From Desulfobacula sp. (GTDB taxonomy: Bacteria; Desulfobacterota; Desulfobacteria; Desulfobacterales; Desulfobacteraceae): a DNA stretch of 10,199 bases. The notes under the pieces were generated by a model. It made no database searches and had not been told where the DNA came from. It saw nothing but the letters and a program-made list of their open reading frames with translations. The position numbers and the translations under genes are program-made. This document shows positions 1 through 6,851 of this stretch, one piece after another. Each line of letters begins with the position of its first letter. Positions within the stretch are counted from its first letter, which is position 1. The stretch lies in contig JAQICW010000309.1 in NCBI GenBank assembly GCA_027858355.1, positions 1 through 10,199 on the forward strand, read 5' to 3'.

Positions 1-225
1 AGCAGATGATTTTTTACAATTCTGATACGCTATTGAGAAAAAAATGCTGAGAAAAATCCAAAAAATTGTGCGCGCGAGACAGCAAAGCTTTTTAAAATAT
101 TTCATGCGTCAGTCGTGCTGCCTGGAATTTCAACTTGACTTTTATTTGATGTTTAGGTGAAGATAGGGGAAACTTTTGAAAATCTTGAGGACTGGTTTGC
201 CATACTTTTTGAATGACAAGACTTT

Positions 226-255
226 TAGAAACTAGTAGAAACTAGTAGAAACTAG
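226..255. repeat. Three tandem 10-bp direct repeats upstream of the GGDEF-EAL gene
   Basis: The unit TAGAAACTAG occurs three times without mismatch at 226-235, 236-245 and 246-255, ending 11 bases before the ATG at 267. Each junction creates the palindrome ACTAGT. The 10-bp period places the copies on the same face of the helix, which would suit a protein-binding operator, but slippage of a short unit is an equally good explanation. The rest of 1-225 shows no gene, RNA gene or convincing sigma-70 promoter; TTGAAA at 176 with CATACT at 201 is spaced 19 bp and is weak. Confidence 0.85.
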
Positions 256-266
256 GGCAGGGTTAA

Positions 267-2459
267 ATGACACATCGTATTGATTTTGACAGCATGGATA
301 TGGGTAAATATGTCCGTATGCTAAAACAGGTGCTGGGCAAAGACCTGGTTTGTGGTGTGATTGATGAGCAATATGAAAAACACTGGGATTCAGGCAGTGA
401 AGACAGTCAACTGATTGACAAGATTCTTGCCCAGGCAAAGGCTCAAAAACCATGGCTGTTTCCGGGGAGGATCCACGACCTTTGCCCTGATGATCGCCTG
501 GCCCTGGTCCATGGCCTTGACCTTGAAGACCTTGAATCAAATCTGTATTTTATCGGACTTGTCCCCAGGGATATCCCTGGAGTTTCCACGATCCATGGGG
601 CCCAACGCTATTTTTCAGATGTGGCCTCGTGCATGGGGTCCCAGCATAATGTGACCATGGAAAATGAGAAAATGATCCAAGAGTTGTCCCAGCGCTATGA
701 AGAATTGAACCTGATTTACCAGACCGACGAGTATGCCAAGAACAATTTGAATACCGGAAAAAGCCTGGAGAATGTGGTCAGGGATATTACGGAATTTATG
801 GAGGTGGATGGGGCTTTTTTACTTCTTCCAGCCATGGGGCACTGGGTGTTCCAGACAAATCAGACCACGGATTTACTTGTAAAAAAATCCCAGATCAGGG
901 AAATGGTCAAAAAAATCTTTGATGTTGTCACACAAACCGGTCAAGCCCATGTGGTCAATAAAAAAGAGTTGTTTGGCGGAGACAAATCCCTGGGAGGGTC
1001 TTTTATAGTGATGGCTTCCCCGGTTATGGACTCAGGCTTTAACAACATCGGTGTGATCGGGTGCCTTCGCAGGCAAGAGGGCCAGGATTTTGTGACCGGT
1101 GACCGGAAGCTGATGCAAGTGATTGCCCAGCGGGTCAGGAAAATTATCCATTCGGACCTGGACATCCTTACCGGGCTGGCTGACCGAGTCAGTTTTGAAA
1201 ACAAACTTCAGACCATTCTGGCAGAGGCTTCCCGGATCAGAAACCACACGGCTGTTTGTTTCTTTAATATTGATCAATTCAAATTGCTCAATGATGCCTA
1301 TGGAATGGCTGCTGGCGATGCAGTCTTAAAACAGCTGTCTATCGTTTTAAAGGAGCATTTCAGAGAGCAGGATTTTCTGGCCAGGATCAAGGGGGACGAA
1401 TTTGCCGTGATCCTGTCTGATATGCCCCAAGGGGACCACAGCAGAGAGGTATTGGAACGGATCAGAAAGGGAGTTGCCCGGCAGAAATATCAATTCCAGA
1501 ATGCGATCATCCATATTACCATGCGAATGGGCCTGGTGAATATCACCCGGGAAATCAAGGATGCAGCAGAAATCATTGTCCGCGGAGAAATTGCCGTGGA
1601 GGCTGCCCAGGAAAAAGGCGGGGACTGTATCAGCGTTTTTAAAGACGGAGATGCCAAGTTAGCTGAAAAGCAGACCCAGGCAGACTTTGCCACACAGATG
1701 GAAGAGCTGGTCAAGAACCGGCAATTTGTCCTATTCTGTCAGCCCATCATTCCCCTGCAGGGGGGAAATATGCACTATGAGATCCTGATCCGGTTAAAGG
1801 ATAAGACCGGTCAAATGATTGCTCCCTACCTGTTTTTGCCGGCAGCGGAACGGTATAATAAAATGCCGTTCATTGATGAGTGGGTTCTCGAGGAGACCTG
1901 TCGTATCCTGAAAAGTTCAAAATCCTTTTTAAACCATGCCAAAATTTCCTGGGCCATTAATATTTCAGGCCAGTCATTGCAGGATGAGGCATTTTTAAAC
2001 TATTTTCTTTTTTTCCTGTCCCAGCTGGATTTCCCAGCCTCCTGGCTCAACTTTGAAATCACGGAAACCGTAGCCATCCGGAATTTCGACCGGGTTATCC
2101 ATGTGATCGAGCAGGTTCAGGCCATGGGGTTTTCCATTTCCCTGGATGATTTTGGTTCAGGCTACAGTTCCTTTGGGTATTTGAAGAAGCTGCCGATCTC
2201 GTTTTTGAAAATTGACGGTATGTTTATTCAAAACCTGCACACAGACCCCCTGGCCCAGGTCATGGTTCAATCCATTGTTTCCATTGCAAAACATTTGAAA
2301 ATTCAAACCATTGCTGAATTCGTGGAAAACCAGAGCATACTTGACCTTCTGAAGCAATGGGGGGTTGATTATTCCCAGGGCTACCATACGGGAAAACCCT
2401 TTGCCTTGCAGGATGCTCTGGAGGGAATCCAAAAACAGGATTTTTGCCGAGAAATTTGA
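267..2459 (+). CDS. GAF-GGDEF-EAL protein, probable c-di-GMP phosphodiesterase
   Basis: This 730-residue cytoplasmic protein lacks membrane segments. Residues 1-130 form an N-terminal region I do not recognise, followed by a short helical linker (131-150), a GAF-like domain (about 150-295), a GGDEF domain (about 296-460) and an EAL domain (about 472-720). The EAL domain keeps the expected metal and catalytic positions: E505 in EIL, N565 in NIS, E597 in FEITE, D627-D628 in DDFGSGYSS, K648, E684 and Q704 in QGY, so c-di-GMP hydrolysis is likely. The GGDEF domain is degenerate: the signature is KGDEF (375-379) and the first metal-binding Asp of the DID motif is N334, although the RxxD inhibitory-site motif (R366, D369) is present. 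Diguanylate cyclase activity is therefore doubtful and the domain may sense GTP or c-di-GMP. The ATG at 267 follows AGGG at 259-262 (4-base spacing) or 254-257 (9-base spacing). The kinase gene starts about 80 bases downstream. Confidence 0.93.
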   Translation: MTHRIDFDSMDMGKYVRMLKQVLGKDLVCGVIDEQYEKHWDSGSEDSQLIDKILAQAKAQKPWLFPGRIHDLCPDDRLALVHGLDLEDLESNLYFIGLVPRDIPGVSTIHGAQRYFSDVASCMGSQHNVTMENEKMIQELSQRYEELNLIYQTDEYAKNNLNTGKSLENVVRDITEFMEVDGAFLLLPAMGHWVFQTNQTTDLLVKKSQIREMVKKIFDVVTQTGQAHVVNKKELFGGDKSLGGSFIVMASPVMDSGFNNIGVIGCLRRQEGQDFVTGDRKLMQVIAQRVRKIIHSDLDILTGLADRVSFENKLQTILAEASRIRNHTAVCFFNIDQFKLLNDAYGMAAGDAVLKQLSIVLKEHFREQDFLARIKGDEFAVILSDMPQGDHSREVLERIRKGVARQKYQFQNAIIHITMRMGLVNITREIKDAAEIIVRGEIAVEAAQEKGGDCISVFKDGDAKLAEKQTQADFATQMEELVKNRQFVLFCQPIIPLQGGNMHYEILIRLKDKTGQMIAPYLFLPAAERYNKMPFIDEWVLEETCRILKSSKSFLNHAKISWAINISGQSLQDEAFLNYFLFFLSQLDFPASWLNFEITETVAIRNFDRVIHVIEQVQAMGFSISLDDFGSGYSSFGYLKKLPISFLKIDGMFIQNLHTDPLAQVMVQSIVSIAKHLKIQTIAEFVENQSILDLLKQWGVDYSQGYHTGKPFALQDALEGIQKQDFCREI

Positions 2460-2528
2460 TTTTTATGGGGATAAAAACGATTAATCCTGTTATTTAATAG
2501 CATCTTGCGTGGATGTGAGATAAACTGC

Positions 2529-2532
2529 GGAG
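2529..2532 (+). promoter_or_regulatory. Candidate ribosome binding site of the histidine kinase gene
   Basis: GGAG lies 6 bases before a TTG at 2539 and 12 bases before an in-frame ATG at 2545. The spacing favours the TTG and the codon identity favours the ATG. The choice changes the protein by two residues only. Confidence 0.45.
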
Positions 2533-2538
2533 CGTTGT

Positions 2539-3840
2539 TTGTTTATGAAATATAAAAAAAGTCTTCTTTTGTCAATATTTGCCTTTCTGATCGTTGGAAT
2601 CTTCATGATTTCCCATGCCCGGTTTAAAAATGAGGTGGAAAAAGAAAACCAGGATATTAGGAACATCGGCCAATCTTTGGTCAAAATGGTTGGGCTTGCC
2701 TATGGCAGGAATTTTGAAACTCTTGATAACAGTTTTTTTTTTCGGGAACTTACCCATCTGGTATCCAACCGGGAAATTGACTATTTTGTGATTCAAAGTC
2801 AAAAGCAAGACAAGCCCATTATTTCATTTTTCCTGGAGGATATTCAAAAAGAGATTCCCAAATCTGTAGGACTCAAGGCCATGGTTGTCACGGGATACCA
2901 AATACAGGAATTCACACTGGCCGATGGCAGTCCCTACCTGGAATTTACCAAGCCGGTCTTTAAAAACGGAATTCCCGAAGTAGTGGTGCGCCTTGGAAAA
3001 GCCCTGGTCAGCAGAACTTTTTTTACCATGGAAAATCTTATTTTGCCCTTGCAGGTAATCTTTTTTATTCTCCTGGCATCGATGTGTGGGTACTATTGGT
3101 TTTATCTGCTGTTAAATCCCTTTGAAAAATTCATCCCGGCAAATGAAGGAGTTGCAACCCCTGGCCCCCATCAGGCAAATGTCCAGACCATTGCCAGGGA
3201 GCTGGAAACTTTTTTTAATCGTACCCGGGAACAAATATCGTCTGCAGAGCAGGAAACCCAGAAGCTGACGGCTAAAATACAAGTGCTGACCTATGAAAAC
3301 AATCAAATGTTCCATATTTTTAATCACCTTGACTTTGGTATTTTGATGGTCGATATCAAGGATATGGTGTTTTTTATTAATGATTATTTTTTGACCCTGC
3401 TGGATATGGATCGAAAAGAGATTATGAATCACTCGTTTTTTGACGCCCCAGGCCATGAAGCCCTCAAGTCTTTTGTCCAGCAGCAGACCCTTATGGACCA
3501 AGGGCTTGACATGGCTCGCCTTGAGGTTGGTTTTCCCGCTTTTCATCCAGACCAGCACTTTCTGGCCTCGGTCCAGTCATTGACCGGTCCGGACGAGATA
3601 CTGTTTGGCCGTTTGGTCAAGGTGGTCAATATTACCAGGGAAAAGAAAGCTGAAAAATCCCAGCAGGATTTTACCAATCATATTGCCCATGAATTACGAA
3701 CACCCCTGACCAATATCAAGGCTTACAATGAAATGATGATGGAAGGGGAAATCACGAATCTGGAAATGCAAAAAGAATTTTTTAACACCATCAATGATGA
3801 AACCAACCGGCTGGACCAATTGATCCAGAGTATTTGGTGA
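2539..3840 (+). pseudogene. Sensor histidine kinase, 5' part (sensor, PAS-like and HisKA domains), split by a transposon
   Basis: Numbering from the TTG at 2539, residues 7-25 are a first membrane segment, 26-165 a probable periplasmic sensor domain, 167-190 a second membrane segment, 230-258 a helical linker, and about 258-365 a PAS-like domain. The dimerisation and phosphoacceptor helix follows, with H384 in HELRTPL. The frame runs into the transposon after S431-I432: the first bases of the left terminal repeat supply a Trp codon and the TGA at 3838-3840. The truncated product keeps the phosphoacceptor His but lacks the whole ATP-binding domain, so it cannot autophosphorylate. The missing half is at 5958-6472. 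Deleting the element plus one ATTT copy joins 3835 to 5958 and gives Q-S-I-L-K-L-A-E-T-G across the join, for a 603-residue kinase. The likely partner is the response regulator that overlaps the 3' end. Confidence 0.9.
3832..3835. repeat. Target-site duplication, left copy (ATTT)
   Basis: ATTT at 3832-3835 abuts the left end of the element and is matched by ATTT at 5954-5957 abutting the right end. Keeping only one copy restores the kinase reading frame, which supports the 4-bp assignment independently of the repeat match. ATTT is a low-complexity sequence, so the length rests mainly on that frame argument. Confidence 0.8.
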
Positions 3841-3873
3841 GTGAGCTGACAAAACCTACCTTAAGGTGAATAG
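3836..3873. repeat. Left terminal inverted repeat of the transposon
   Basis: This 38-bp end starts GGTGAGTGAGCTGAC and finishes GGTGAATAG. Bases 3839-3873 are a perfect 35-bp inverted match to 5916-5950, and the outer three bases match at two of three positions. Inside it lies the 10-bp palindrome ACCTTAAGGT at 3858-3867, a possible transposase-binding core. Its inner edge is 22 bases from the stop codon of the transposase gene. Confidence 0.95.
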
Positions 3874-3895
3874 AAAATATGGTCTCATCAATCAT

Positions 3896-5860
3896 CTACA
3901 ACAAGCCTATCTGGCAGTGCTGTGTTAGTTTGGTGACGGGCGGGCCATTCTGCTTCTTGGTAGGACGCGCAACAGCTGGGAGAGGAGCTGTCGCATCCTT
4001 GTCCATTGGATCTGGTATGTGTTCCCGGATCTTGTCGTACAGATACCACTGACGTTCCGGAGATAGTCCTGCTGGGGTGACTTCCTTGGGGAGGATAGAA
4101 CCGTCTAATAGAGCCGAGTAATCGGCGGTCTTCTTCAGCAGTTCAAAGGTCTCTTGTTCAGAGTCAACGTAGCGTCTCGCGGTTACTACTCCAGGATTAC
4201 TGGAATCCATGGAAAAATGGTGGTAGTTGGTTATCCCTGGCAGCTTCCGGAAGTACTTCTCCAGCCATTTGGTCCACGCATGGTATCTGAAGCTGGCACT
4301 CCCATCATCATCTCTGTAAGGGTGGCAGACATTGCATTCTTTGATTGTAGAGGTGTTTATAATGTTGATGAGTTGCCTATAGGTATAGGTCCTGGAACGT
4401 CTGTACTTCTTTTTCAGTAGTCCGAAATAGGCGTCCGGCGAGAACTTGGTATGTCCAACCAACATGAAAGACCAGTCTATTTTGGCGTGTAGGCCAGCTA
4501 TTGTTCTATACAACAAATAGTGCAGAACAGCATTGTTCTTGTTCTGCCCCGTACAGTTGTCAGCAGTTAACAGCAGGTGCTGCTCTCCGAGGCCGTAGCA
4601 CGCAAAGAAATGGTGCAGCATAGCAATCACTGTATCAGCTCCTTTGCCTGGAAAGTCAGCTTCGTCGATCAGGTAGTTGACTTGGCGTGGTAAAGCTTCA
4701 CAGCAGACCCCGAACAACTGCGCATTTCTAGGCGCCTTGAAGTAAATGGGGCCAACTTGATGATCCTCGTATGGGTAATGCACTTGCTGTGCGAAATCCC
4801 AAGAGTAGTGCATTTTATCTGGTTTGCTCTGTTGTTCTTCGCCCTTCATCAATACAGAATAGGATTGCCTGGAGACCTCAATGCATTGGCGATAATGAGT
4901 ACGCTCTTTCATGGCAGAAAGCAAGTGTTTCCTTGCCTTCTCAAGAGCTTCAAGTTTTTCTTCTTCAGTACCTGCTGCTACGGTGATGTTGATCTGCTTC
5001 TTGTGCTCTTCGCACGTCATGCACAAATCGCTCTTGGTCTTCGAGAATACTATGTGGGGAAAGTTATCAACCCATAGCCTCCTGAAAGCGTGATACTCAA
5101 CTACCCGACCGTCGCTACCTTCCATGCTTTTCCGGTAGATCCGGTGAATTGCCATGAAGTTCATTATTGTGGGTAGGTAGATGGTCAACTTGCCCTTGCC
5201 AGCCCTCAAATCTCGACCCGGATCGGGAAGGCCATGGATAGCGGCGAAGTTTGAAATGAAACTCAGGACAGCCTCAATGACGTCTCCTGAACAAGCGTGT
5301 TTGGGTTTCTTGCCCGTGTTACCGTGAGCAGGGGGCACCGTTCCTGTCTCGATCAGGTACTTCTGCCGTCTCTTCAACCTATCGATCGATTCTCCATAGT
5401 ACAGGAGGAAAAATTGCCTGCACACCGGGCGATCCGCAGTAATGCAGTAATCGAATCGCTGCCGCTGTCGTGATTGGGATGTACGGGCGGATTTAGACTG
5501 CGCAGTGCTGTGAATGAACGATTGGAGTTTGCCGATAATGAAGCTATGTTGCTCCGCCCAGGACATCTGTCGGAAATCTTCACGTGCGTCCAGAATCTCG
5601 CTAACCGTGAACTTCTTTTGGCAGTCATTCCCGCAGCCACAAGGTTTACTCAAGAGTTTGGTTATCTTTTTTCGCTCAGATAGCCGTTCTCGCTCACTGA
5701 GTCCCTCGATAACACACTCCTGTTCCCGCCTATCTGTGGTATGCACGCTCGCCTGTCCCGAAATGAAGGGACCAAGGTATTCTGCCTCAACGTCCCGAAA
5801 CGGTTTAAGCAACTCCTTAGGCAGCAGTAGATCCGAAAACTGTGAAAATTGCTTTGTCAT
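3896..5860 (-). CDS. Putative DDD transposase resembling eukaryotic DUF7869-type proteins
   Basis: This 654-residue protein is the only gene of the element and so is inferred to move it. In order it has a cysteine cluster C74-x-C76-xxx-C80 followed by KKFT, a W101-x-EQ-xx-FI segment, an Arg/Ser-rich stretch (122-135), a VCRQFF motif (146-151), C280-xx-C283-xx-H286, WDFAQQ with D355, DNCTGQNKNN with D434, GHTKFSPDAYFG with H470 and D476, and C509-xx-C512-H513. D355, D434 and D476, spaced 79 and 42 residues apart, are my candidate catalytic triad of an RNase H-like fold; the Cys/His groups may bind zinc. From memory the same motif order occurs in large uncharacterised proteins of arthropods, fish and cnidarians annotated with DUF7869; I could not search. 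It is much longer than typical IS transposases (about 300-450 residues). The ATG at 5860 follows AGGA with 8-base spacing. The frame has no internal stop. Confidence 0.82.
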   Translation of the reverse strand: MTKQFSQFSDLLLPKELLKPFRDVEAEYLGPFISGQASVHTTDRREQECVIEGLSERERLSERKKITKLLSKPCGCGNDCQKKFTVSEILDAREDFRQMSWAEQHSFIIGKLQSFIHSTAQSKSARTSQSRQRQRFDYCITADRPVCRQFFLLYYGESIDRLKRRQKYLIETGTVPPAHGNTGKKPKHACSGDVIEAVLSFISNFAAIHGLPDPGRDLRAGKGKLTIYLPTIMNFMAIHRIYRKSMEGSDGRVVEYHAFRRLWVDNFPHIVFSKTKSDLCMTCEEHKKQINITVAAGTEEEKLEALEKARKHLLSAMKERTHYRQCIEVSRQSYSVLMKGEEQQSKPDKMHYSWDFAQQVHYPYEDHQVGPIYFKAPRNAQLFGVCCEALPRQVNYLIDEADFPGKGADTVIAMLHHFFACYGLGEQHLLLTADNCTGQNKNNAVLHYLLYRTIAGLHAKIDWSFMLVGHTKFSPDAYFGLLKKKYRRSRTYTYRQLINIINTSTIKECNVCHPYRDDDGSASFRYHAWTKWLEKYFRKLPGITNYHHFSMDSSNPGVVTARRYVDSEQETFELLKKTADYSALLDGSILPKEVTPAGLSPERQWYLYDKIREHIPDPMDKDATAPLPAVARPTKKQNGPPVTKLTQHCQIGLL

Positions 5861-5867
5861 GGGGGGA

Positions 5868-5897
5868 ATCCTATGCCTAAACTGGAAAAATAGTCAA
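5868..5897 (-). promoter_or_regulatory. Possible sigma-70 promoter of the transposase gene
   Basis: On the - strand TTGACT (plus-strand 5892-5897) is followed after 18 bases by TAGGAT (plus-strand 5868-5873). The -35 is 5/6 and the -10 is 4/6 to consensus. Transcription would begin around 5861, almost at the ATG at 5860, giving a leaderless or nearly leaderless message and leaving the AGGA ribosome site largely upstream of the start. That conflict keeps confidence low. Confidence 0.3.
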
Positions 5898-5915
5898 GAA
5901 AAACGTTTCATGGGC

Positions 5916-5953
5916 CTATTCACCTTAAGGTAGGTTTTGTCAGCTCACTCCCC
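5916..5953. repeat. Right terminal inverted repeat of the transposon
   Basis: This is the inverted copy of the left end, identical over 35 bases (5916-5950) and at 37 of 38 positions overall. It carries the same ACCTTAAGGT palindrome at 5922-5931. Its outer edge CCCC at 5950-5953 abuts the right ATTT copy. Confidence 0.95.
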
Positions 5954-5963
5954 ATTTTAAAAC
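5937..5963 (+). promoter_or_regulatory. Possible outward hybrid promoter at the right junction
   Basis: TTGTCA at 5937-5942, inside the right terminal repeat and pointing outward, matches the -35 consensus at 5/6. The adjoining host sequence offers TAAAAC at 5958-5963 (4/6 to TATAAT) after 15 bases, which is short. If functional it would transcribe the kinase 3' remnant and the response regulator gene. The same -35 exists in the left repeat facing the opposite way. This is inference from sequence alone. Confidence 0.25.
5954..5957. repeat. Target-site duplication, right copy (ATTT)
   Basis: The second ATTT lies immediately outside the right terminal repeat and pairs with 3832-3835. Only one copy is needed to give the codons ATT-TTA-AAA across the restored kinase gene. 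Confidence 0.8.
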
Positions 5964-6472
5964 TTGCTGAAACCGGCATGGGCCAGTTGTCAGTGAAAAA
6001 GGAACTCGTGAAGAGCAAATGGCTGGTGGAAAGTTGCATGGACTCTATTACGGCAACAGCCCTTGAAAAAAATATCAGTCTTACGAACCGTTTGCCAGAC
6101 CAGATGCCCACGATTTCCGGGGACAAGGAAATGCTCAAGGCAGCTTTGATCAATGTGCTGGGAAATGCCGTTAAATACACACCTGACTCAGGATCTGTCA
6201 GTTTGTCGCTTAAGGAAACCCCTGAAACCATCCTGTTTGAAATTCAAGATACAGGATTTGGCATCAGTCAGGAAGACCTGCCCCATATTTTTGATAAGTT
6301 TTTTCGGTCTGAAAACAACCAGGTCGCAGAACAGACCGGAAATGGTCTTGGGTTGGCCATTACCGCTGAAATCATCAAAAATCACAATGGATTTATCGAG
6401 GTCACCAGTGAACCCGGAAAGGGCAGCAATTTTATGATAACCTTACCCAAGGGGGATTTGCAAATTGGATAA
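5958..6472 (+). pseudogene. Sensor histidine kinase, 3' part (HATPase_c domain)
   Basis: This is the downstream half of the kinase split at 3836. It continues the HisKA helix (LKLAETGMGQLSVKKEL) into a complete ATP-binding domain. Counting from the ATG at 5978, the N box lies at 52-67 with N63 in LGNAVKY, the G1 box is DTGFG at 91-95, the F box is FDKFF at 105-109, and the G2 box is GNGLGLA at 121-127. The coding frame is open back to 5894 through the transposon end, but its first usable start is the ATG at 5978, which has no evident ribosome site. A free ATPase fragment of 164 residues could be made at low level, and complementation with the 5' fragment cannot be excluded. The last codons overlap the response regulator start. 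Confidence 0.9.
6451..6456 (+). promoter_or_regulatory. Ribosome binding site fixing the TTG start of the response regulator
   Basis: GGGGGA lies 8 bases before TTG at 6465, the only recognised start codon in this frame upstream of the conserved VLIIDDE strand. The site is inside the kinase coding sequence, so initiation is probably coupled to translation of the kinase 3' part. Confidence 0.55.
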
Positions 6473-6851
6473 ATCACAAAAAACCGTTTTGATCATTGAT
6501 GATGAGGCCCATATCCGAAGGGTTCTGGAGGTAAAATTTGTCCAGGCTGGCTTTCGGGTCCTGACGGCAAAAAACGGACAAAAAGGACTTGAACTGGTTC
6601 ACGCAGAAGCACCGGATGCAGTGATTTCAGACATCAACATGCCCACAATGGATGGTAAAACCTTTTGTATGATGACGGATCCCTTAAAAAAAGAAAGACC
6701 TTTTTTAACCCTCATTGTCACAGCCAGGATTCACAGGAATGACTATGAATGGACCCTAAGCCTGCTTGATACCGAACTGATAGAAAAGCCCTTCAGCCCT
6801 TCAAAGGTTCTGGAAAGGGTAAACCACTATTTCAGGACCACTGGAGAATGA
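6465..6851 (+). CDS. Single-domain response regulator (CheY-like receiver)
   Basis: The 128 residues form one receiver domain with no output domain. The acidic pocket D12-D13 is in LIIDDEAH, the phosphoacceptor is D56 in ISDINMP, the switch Thr is T86 in VTA, and the conserved K108 is in EKPFS, so it should be a competent phosphoacceptor. It starts with TTG at 6465, overlapping the kinase stop by 8 bases, and its TGA overlaps the ATG of the STAS gene. This arrangement marks the upstream kinase as its cognate donor. With no output domain it must act by protein contact, for example on the STAS protein, the GGDEF-EAL protein or the pilus/secretion motor. With the kinase split it may have lost its phosphate source. 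Confidence 0.93.
   Translation: MDKSQKTVLIIDDEAHIRRVLEVKFVQAGFRVLTAKNGQKGLELVHAEAPDAVISDINMPTMDGKTFCMMTDPLKKERPFLTLIVTARIHRNDYEWTLSLLDTELIEKPFSPSKVLERVNHYFRTTGE

Larger units (their letters stand above)
3836..5953 (-). mobile_element. Unclassified insertion sequence, 2118 bp, with 38-bp terminal inverted repeats
   Basis: The element is bounded by inverted repeats at 3836-3873 and 5916-5953. They are identical except at the third base from each outer end (T on the left, G in the equivalent right-end sequence). It is flanked by ATTT on both sides and contains one long gene on the - strand that fills most of it, with no passenger gene. The intact gene, near-perfect repeats and the exactly reconstructable host gene suggest a recent insertion. 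The size, 4-bp duplication and transposase do not match any IS family I can name with confidence. The orientation is antisense to the interrupted kinase and all other genes here, so host transcription entering from the left would run antisense through the transposase. Confidence 0.92.

Noticed and set aside
226..255. Short CRISPR-like array.
   Set aside because: The three 10-bp copies are contiguous with no spacers and are far too short for CRISPR repeats.
2463..2500. Possible terminator after the GGDEF-EAL gene using GGAT/ATCC pairing.
   Set aside because: A 4-bp stem with a long loop and only a short T-run does not make a convincing terminator.
3112..3558. 148-codon - strand frame opposite the kinase PAS-like region.
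   Set aside because: Shadow of the kinase coding sequence with no domain signature or ribosome site that I can support.
4154..4420. Small + strand frames within the transposon (for example 4154-4420 and 4757-5077) as passenger genes.
   Set aside because: They are antisense to the conserved transposase coding sequence and show no recognisable domain.
3839..5950. Taking the perfect 35-bp inverted repeats as the exact element boundaries.
   Set aside because: These edges leave no target duplication (GGT outside left, CCC outside right) and joining them does not restore the kinase frame; extending three bases gives ATTT on both sides and an in-frame join.
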